Assembly: GCA_041392305.1 (NCBI GenBank)
Contig: JAWKMJ010000011.1
Location: 1 to 64,000, forward strand
Direction of reading: 5' to 3'
Source of the DNA: JAGQYP01 sp041392305
Lineage (GTDB): Bacteria; Bacteroidota; Bacteroidia; Flavobacteriales_D; Crocinitomicaceae
Length of the DNA stretch: 64,000 nt
Positions 60,679 through 64,000 of the stretch are shown here, in pieces (within the stretch, counting starts at the first letter, position 1; the number at the start of each line of letters is the position of its first letter). The notes beneath the pieces are model-generated. The model had not been told where the DNA came from. It worked only from the letters and a program-made list of their open reading frames with translations, and searched no databases. A program made the translations under genes and the position numbers.

Positions 60679-63192
60679 ATGAAAATTTTGAAAACGACTC
60701 TTGTTGCTGTTGTAACTCTTCTGGTATTTCATTCAAAATCTTTTGCTCAGGACTATATTGGTCTTATGCAAAGTAATTATTCCGGGATAATGGGAGCAGA
60801 TCTCCAGCCTGCATCTTTGGCTGACAATCGATTTGTGGTTGATGTAAATGTATTCAGCTTAAATATTGCTGCATTTCAAGACTATAAAAGAATGGATACG
60901 AAACTCTTTCCTGGGTGGTGGTGGAGTCCGAAAAAGTTCGAGGGATGGGAGTTTAACTACGATACTTTGGATTACGTAAAAAATCCTAAAAATAAAGATC
61001 GCTCTGCCTATGTGTACAATCAGATTGATATTCTAAATTTTATGTTTACTCTAAAGGAGAATAAAATTGGGATTGGAGCTGGTATGAAAGTGCGGTCAAT
61101 AGCTAATGTCAGAGGAGCATCTCCTGAATTAATACGATTGGCTGAAACGGATTTTACTGATTCTACTTTGTGGTTTCAACCTCTTGATGAAATCAACTTG
61201 GGGGTTACGGCAATGATATGGAATGAATATTATTTCAATTATGCTCAAGTGGTTATGGATAAAGAAGAGCATTTTCTGAAGGTAGGAGGTCGTTTTAAAT
61301 TCCTGCAAGGAATCGGTTCGGCTTACACTTTTACTGAAGATTTGAAATATGAATTTGTTAATGATTCCACTGCAATTAGTGTGAAAGGAGCATTCGCCTA
61401 CGGATACAATAATGAATTGCAAACGGCAATAGATGATGCCCAAAACAATAATTTTTCAGGTGTTCCGGCTTATTTAGATGTTGTTTTTAAAGGAAATAAT
61501 TTTGGAGGTGCTGTTGATTTAGGAGTAGTTTATGAATGGAGACCAAAATGGAAAGACTATAAGTACGACATGGATGGTCGTACAAATCTGTGGCGACAAG
61601 ACAAGAATAAATACTTAATCAAAGCAGGAATATCTTTCCTCGACATTGGAGGTATTGGTTACGAAAGAGGGAATATGACACGAGATTTTGTTGTTGATAC
61701 GGATTCTTTGAACATTAATATTTTCAATGATGTAAAAGATTTTTCTACCCTTGATTCTGTATTGATCAATAACTTTGATACCGTTCCGGGTAATAATAAA
61801 TATACCATGACTCTGCCGATGACAATGAGCTTGCAGTTTGATTGGAATATTTGGAACGACTTTTATTTAAATTTTACAAGTAACATTGCTCTTAGTGGAG
61901 CGAAATTCCCTAGACAAGTGAATCGTCCGCATTCGGTTACGATTACTCCCAGATATGATCACGCATGGTTTGGTCTTGGTATCCCCTTAACCTGGAATAC
62001 GACTGCTGGTTTTAGAGCTGGATTCTCCTTTAGAGCTGGGCCATTCTTTTTCGGAACTTCCAATATGGGGGCACTATTTAAATTTGGTAACCTTCGAGGG
62101 GCAGATTTTTATGCTGGGGTAAGAGTTCCAATTTTACACAGTCATCCAAGAGACCGAGATGAAGATAAGGTTTCAGACAAAAGAGATATGTGCGTAGAGA
62201 AGCCTGGTATTTGGCAATTTAGAGGTTGCCCTGATGCAGATCTTGATGGAATTCCTGATAAAGAAGACCTCTGTCCAGCTACTCCTGGTATAATTGAATT
62301 CAAAGGTTGTCCGGATACAGATGGTGACGGAATTCCAGATAAAGAGGATGATTGTCCGGATGTTCCTGGATTGAAAGAGTTCAAAGGTTGTCCGGATACG
62401 GATGGAGATGGAATTATGGATTCTCAGGATTCTTGTGTAACCGAGCCAGGTTCTGTTGAGTTGAATGGTTGCCCGGATAGAGATGGGGATGGTATTAAAG
62501 ATTCTGAGGATCTTTGTCCTGATCATCCAGGTCCAATTGAAAATCAAGGTTGTCCGGATACTGATCAAGATGGAATTTTCGATTACCTTGACGAATGTCC
62601 TACTGAAAAAGGACCAAAAGAAAATAATGGATGTCCTTGGCCAGATACAGATGGTGACGGATTGTTAGACAAAGATGATCGTTGTCCATACAAAGCGGGT
62701 CCTGTAGCGAATAAAGGCTGTCCTTATTCGGATACGGATAATGACGGGATCATCGACTCTAAGGATGATTGTCCAATGACTCCTGGTGTAGCATCTACAG
62801 AGCCTGGAATGAACGGATGTCCGGTGATTGAAAAAGAAATCGAGGAAATTTTGAAAACAGCATTTGATAACCTTGAGTTCCAAACTGCCAAAGCAATTAT
62901 TCTTGAAGAATCTTTCGCTTCGTTGGATGAATTGGCTGAAGTACTCGTGAAGAAACCAAATTGGACATTGGTTATTGCTGGTCACACAGATAACCAAGGA
63001 GCGGCACAATCCAATCTTATTCTTTCGAAAAGAAGAGCGGAAGCTGTTAAAGCTTACTTGGTGAGTAAAGGAGCTAACGCAGATAAATTGGTTGTGGAAT
63101 ACTATGGTGAAACAAAACCAATTGCGGATAACAATACGCCTGAAGGAAGACAGAAAAACAGACGTGTTGAGATGACAATTAAATTTGATTAA
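60679..63192 (+). CDS. OmpA-like outer-membrane protein with thrombospondin type-3 repeats
   Basis: An 837-residue protein: signal peptide (LKTTLVAVVTLLVFHSKSFAQ), an N-terminal outer-membrane barrel of DUF5723 type (~25-480), about eight calcium-binding TSP3 units with pattern DxDxDGIxDxxDxCP (from DRDEDKVSDKRDMC to DNDGIIDSKDDCP), and a C-terminal OmpA peptidoglycan-binding domain (LVIAGHTDNQGAAQSNLILSKRRAEAVKAYL, residues ~720-837). It links the outer membrane to the cell wall. ATG 60679 is used; a TTG nine bases upstream is less likely. A terminator follows. Confidence 0.9.
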   Translation: MKILKTTLVAVVTLLVFHSKSFAQDYIGLMQSNYSGIMGADLQPASLADNRFVVDVNVFSLNIAAFQDYKRMDTKLFPGWWWSPKKFEGWEFNYDTLDYVKNPKNKDRSAYVYNQIDILNFMFTLKENKIGIGAGMKVRSIANVRGASPELIRLAETDFTDSTLWFQPLDEINLGVTAMIWNEYYFNYAQVVMDKEEHFLKVGGRFKFLQGIGSAYTFTEDLKYEFVNDSTAISVKGAFAYGYNNELQTAIDDAQNNNFSGVPAYLDVVFKGNNFGGAVDLGVVYEWRPKWKDYKYDMDGRTNLWRQDKNKYLIKAGISFLDIGGIGYERGNMTRDFVVDTDSLNINIFNDVKDFSTLDSVLINNFDTVPGNNKYTMTLPMTMSLQFDWNIWNDFYLNFTSNIALSGAKFPRQVNRPHSVTITPRYDHAWFGLGIPLTWNTTAGFRAGFSFRAGPFFFGTSNMGALFKFGNLRGADFYAGVRVPILHSHPRDRDEDKVSDKRDMCVEKPGIWQFRGCPDADLDGIPDKEDLCPATPGIIEFKGCPDTDGDGIPDKEDDCPDVPGLKEFKGCPDTDGDGIMDSQDSCVTEPGSVELNGCPDRDGDGIKDSEDLCPDHPGPIENQGCPDTDQDGIFDYLDECPTEKGPKENNGCPWPDTDGDGLLDKDDRCPYKAGPVANKGCPYSDTDNDGIIDSKDDCPMTPGVASTEPGMNGCPVIEKEIEEILKTAFDNLEFQTAKAIILEESFASLDELAEVLVKKPNWTLVIAGHTDNQGAAQSNLILSKRRAEAVKAYLVSKGANADKLVVEYYGETKPIADNNTPEGRQKNRRVEMTIKFD

Positions 63193-63210
63193 TAAAAAAT
63201 AATACGAAGT

Positions 63211-63246
63211 AAGCCCGGGTTCAATTTTGAATTCGGGCTTTTTTGT
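63211..63246 (+). terminator. Rho-independent terminator after OmpA-like gene
   Basis: AAGCCCG (63211-63217) with CGGGCTT (63234-63240), inner TTCAA/TTGAA, then six T. Confidence 0.9.
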
Positions 63247-63283
63247 TACTTTTATTCCGTTAATCATTTATAGCTAAAACGGG

Positions 63284-64000
63284 ATGCAAAAAAACTGGTA
63301 TTTTATTATAATCCTGAGCTTGTTTTTAGGAGCATGCTCGGATAATGGGGCAAAAGAGAAAGATGGAGAAGCTTCAATTAAGGAGGATTCAAACACTGAT
63401 GGTCAAACAGATCAAGTCGAGTCCAATTCCTTAAAACAAAATATTGACGACTATGTTTGGGCACAAGACACAAGTATGGAATCCTATTCTCGTATTAATT
63501 CCCTTCCTTTTGCAGACTTAAATGCTAATGAAGAGTATCAATCATTTTTTCTTTATGATAATAACGGAGTGCTCAAAGTTATTGAAGAATACCATAATTT
63601 ATACAAAAACCAAGAAATCAAAAGGTACTACTTCAATAATGATGAAATGGTCTATGCAAGTCATATTTTTGTGGACTATGAAGATGAAAAGAAATACTTT
63701 GAGAATAAATACTATTTAAATGGTGGAAAAGTTGTTTTTTATGACAGGGTTGATGGATTCGATAACCCTGCTAAAGAAATGCCATTAGATAATATAGAGG
63801 TTTCAAGCGAATCTGCTATTGATATGATGGAACTGAAGGGGGAATTCGAGGTTTCATTTAATGGGTTTATTCAACAACCTGCTGCTACTTTTCTTATTGT
63901 AAATGCCGCAAAAAAGGGTTTTAATACAGCTTTGATTGTGGACGAAAAAGGAGCCGATACTTTTGTTAAAGACCTTTACGATAATCAGAAGAAATATAAA
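63284..64000 (+). CDS. Lipoprotein, 3' end cut by window edge
   Basis: An open frame of 239 codons running off the window, so the end is not seen. Lipoprotein signal NWYFIIILSLFLGACSDNG (Cys18), a charged linker (KEKDGEASIKEDSNTDGQTD) and a domain with FFLYDNNGVLKVIEEYHNLY and RYYFNNDEMVYASHIFVD, like the beta units of the lipoprotein at 11263. No family named. Confidence 0.78.
   Translation, partial: MQKNWYFIIILSLFLGACSDNGAKEKDGEASIKEDSNTDGQTDQVESNSLKQNIDDYVWAQDTSMESYSRINSLPFADLNANEEYQSFFLYDNNGVLKVIEEYHNLYKNQEIKRYYFNNDEMVYASHIFVDYEDEKKYFENKYYLNGGKVVFYDRVDGFDNPAKEMPLDNIEVSSESAIDMMELKGEFEVSFNGFIQQPAATFLIVNAAKKGFNTALIVDEKGADTFVKDLYDNQKKYK

Noticed and set aside
62665..63267. 200-codon minus-strand frame opposite the OmpA domain
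   Set aside because: Shadow of the OmpA-like gene; basic, low-complexity translation and no start context.

Overview
The window looks like chromosome of a member of the Bacteroidota, most like a flavobacterial or Cryomorphaceae/Crocinitomicaceae-type organism. The DNA is AT-rich. Several promoters carry the Bacteroidota -7 box TAnnTTTG. The gene content includes the gliding ABC ATPase GldA, a PorV/PorU-type pair related to type IX secretion, a DUF1800/DUF1501 pair, WG-repeat and thrombospondin-type-3/OmpA proteins, and many lipoproteins. No rRNA, tRNA, CRISPR array or prophage was seen.

Layout. 1-1.6 kb: an IS3-family insertion sequence with a canonical -1 frameshift signal. 1.9-6.0 kb: an accessory block of co-directional genes (Fic protein, lipoprotein, CDF metal transporter plus isoprenylcysteine-type methyltransferase, ParD/ParE) separated by three folded sites that resemble integron attC sites, with no integrase in view. 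6.1-14.8 kb: small metabolic, membrane and lipoprotein genes, including a DUF1801-like protein with a CDGSH iron-sulfur tail, a YeiH-type transporter and a J-domain protein. 15-20.5 kb: a translesion-synthesis module (DinB and a short DnaE-type polymerase in one operon) near a LexA-like XRE/S24 repressor, with an orphan ParD between them. 20.5-27 kb: a secreted WD40-caspase protein and the DUF1800/DUF1501 pair. 27-27.8 kb: a Y1 (IS200/REP-type) transposase framed by 30-bp palindromes and lying against the remnant of a second transposase.

27.8-40 kb: core genes metK, gldA and rsgA, a PstS-like lipoprotein, a giant WG-repeat protein and a DPP-IV-like peptidase. 40-43.6 kb: a lone molybdopterin oxidoreductase bracketed on both sides by the same repeat family (86-bp head units plus inverted pyrimidine/purine arms). 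43.6-64 kb: pssA, the PorV2/PorU2-type pair, an acyltransferase, lnt, accA, an ECF sigma/anti-sigma pair, rnhB, a large membrane-anchored protein, a TSP3-OmpA outer-membrane protein and a lipoprotein cut by the window edge.

Most core genes form one- to three-gene units ending in clear hairpin terminators, several shared by convergent genes. The most unusual parts are the attC-like array (3.0-5.4 kb), the nested palindrome/Y1-transposase locus (27.1-27.8 kb, with a solo palindrome at 20.46 kb that supplies a stop codon), and the repeat family at 40.0-40.4 and 42.8-43.6 kb. All functional calls rest on reading motifs in the translations; no database search was run.
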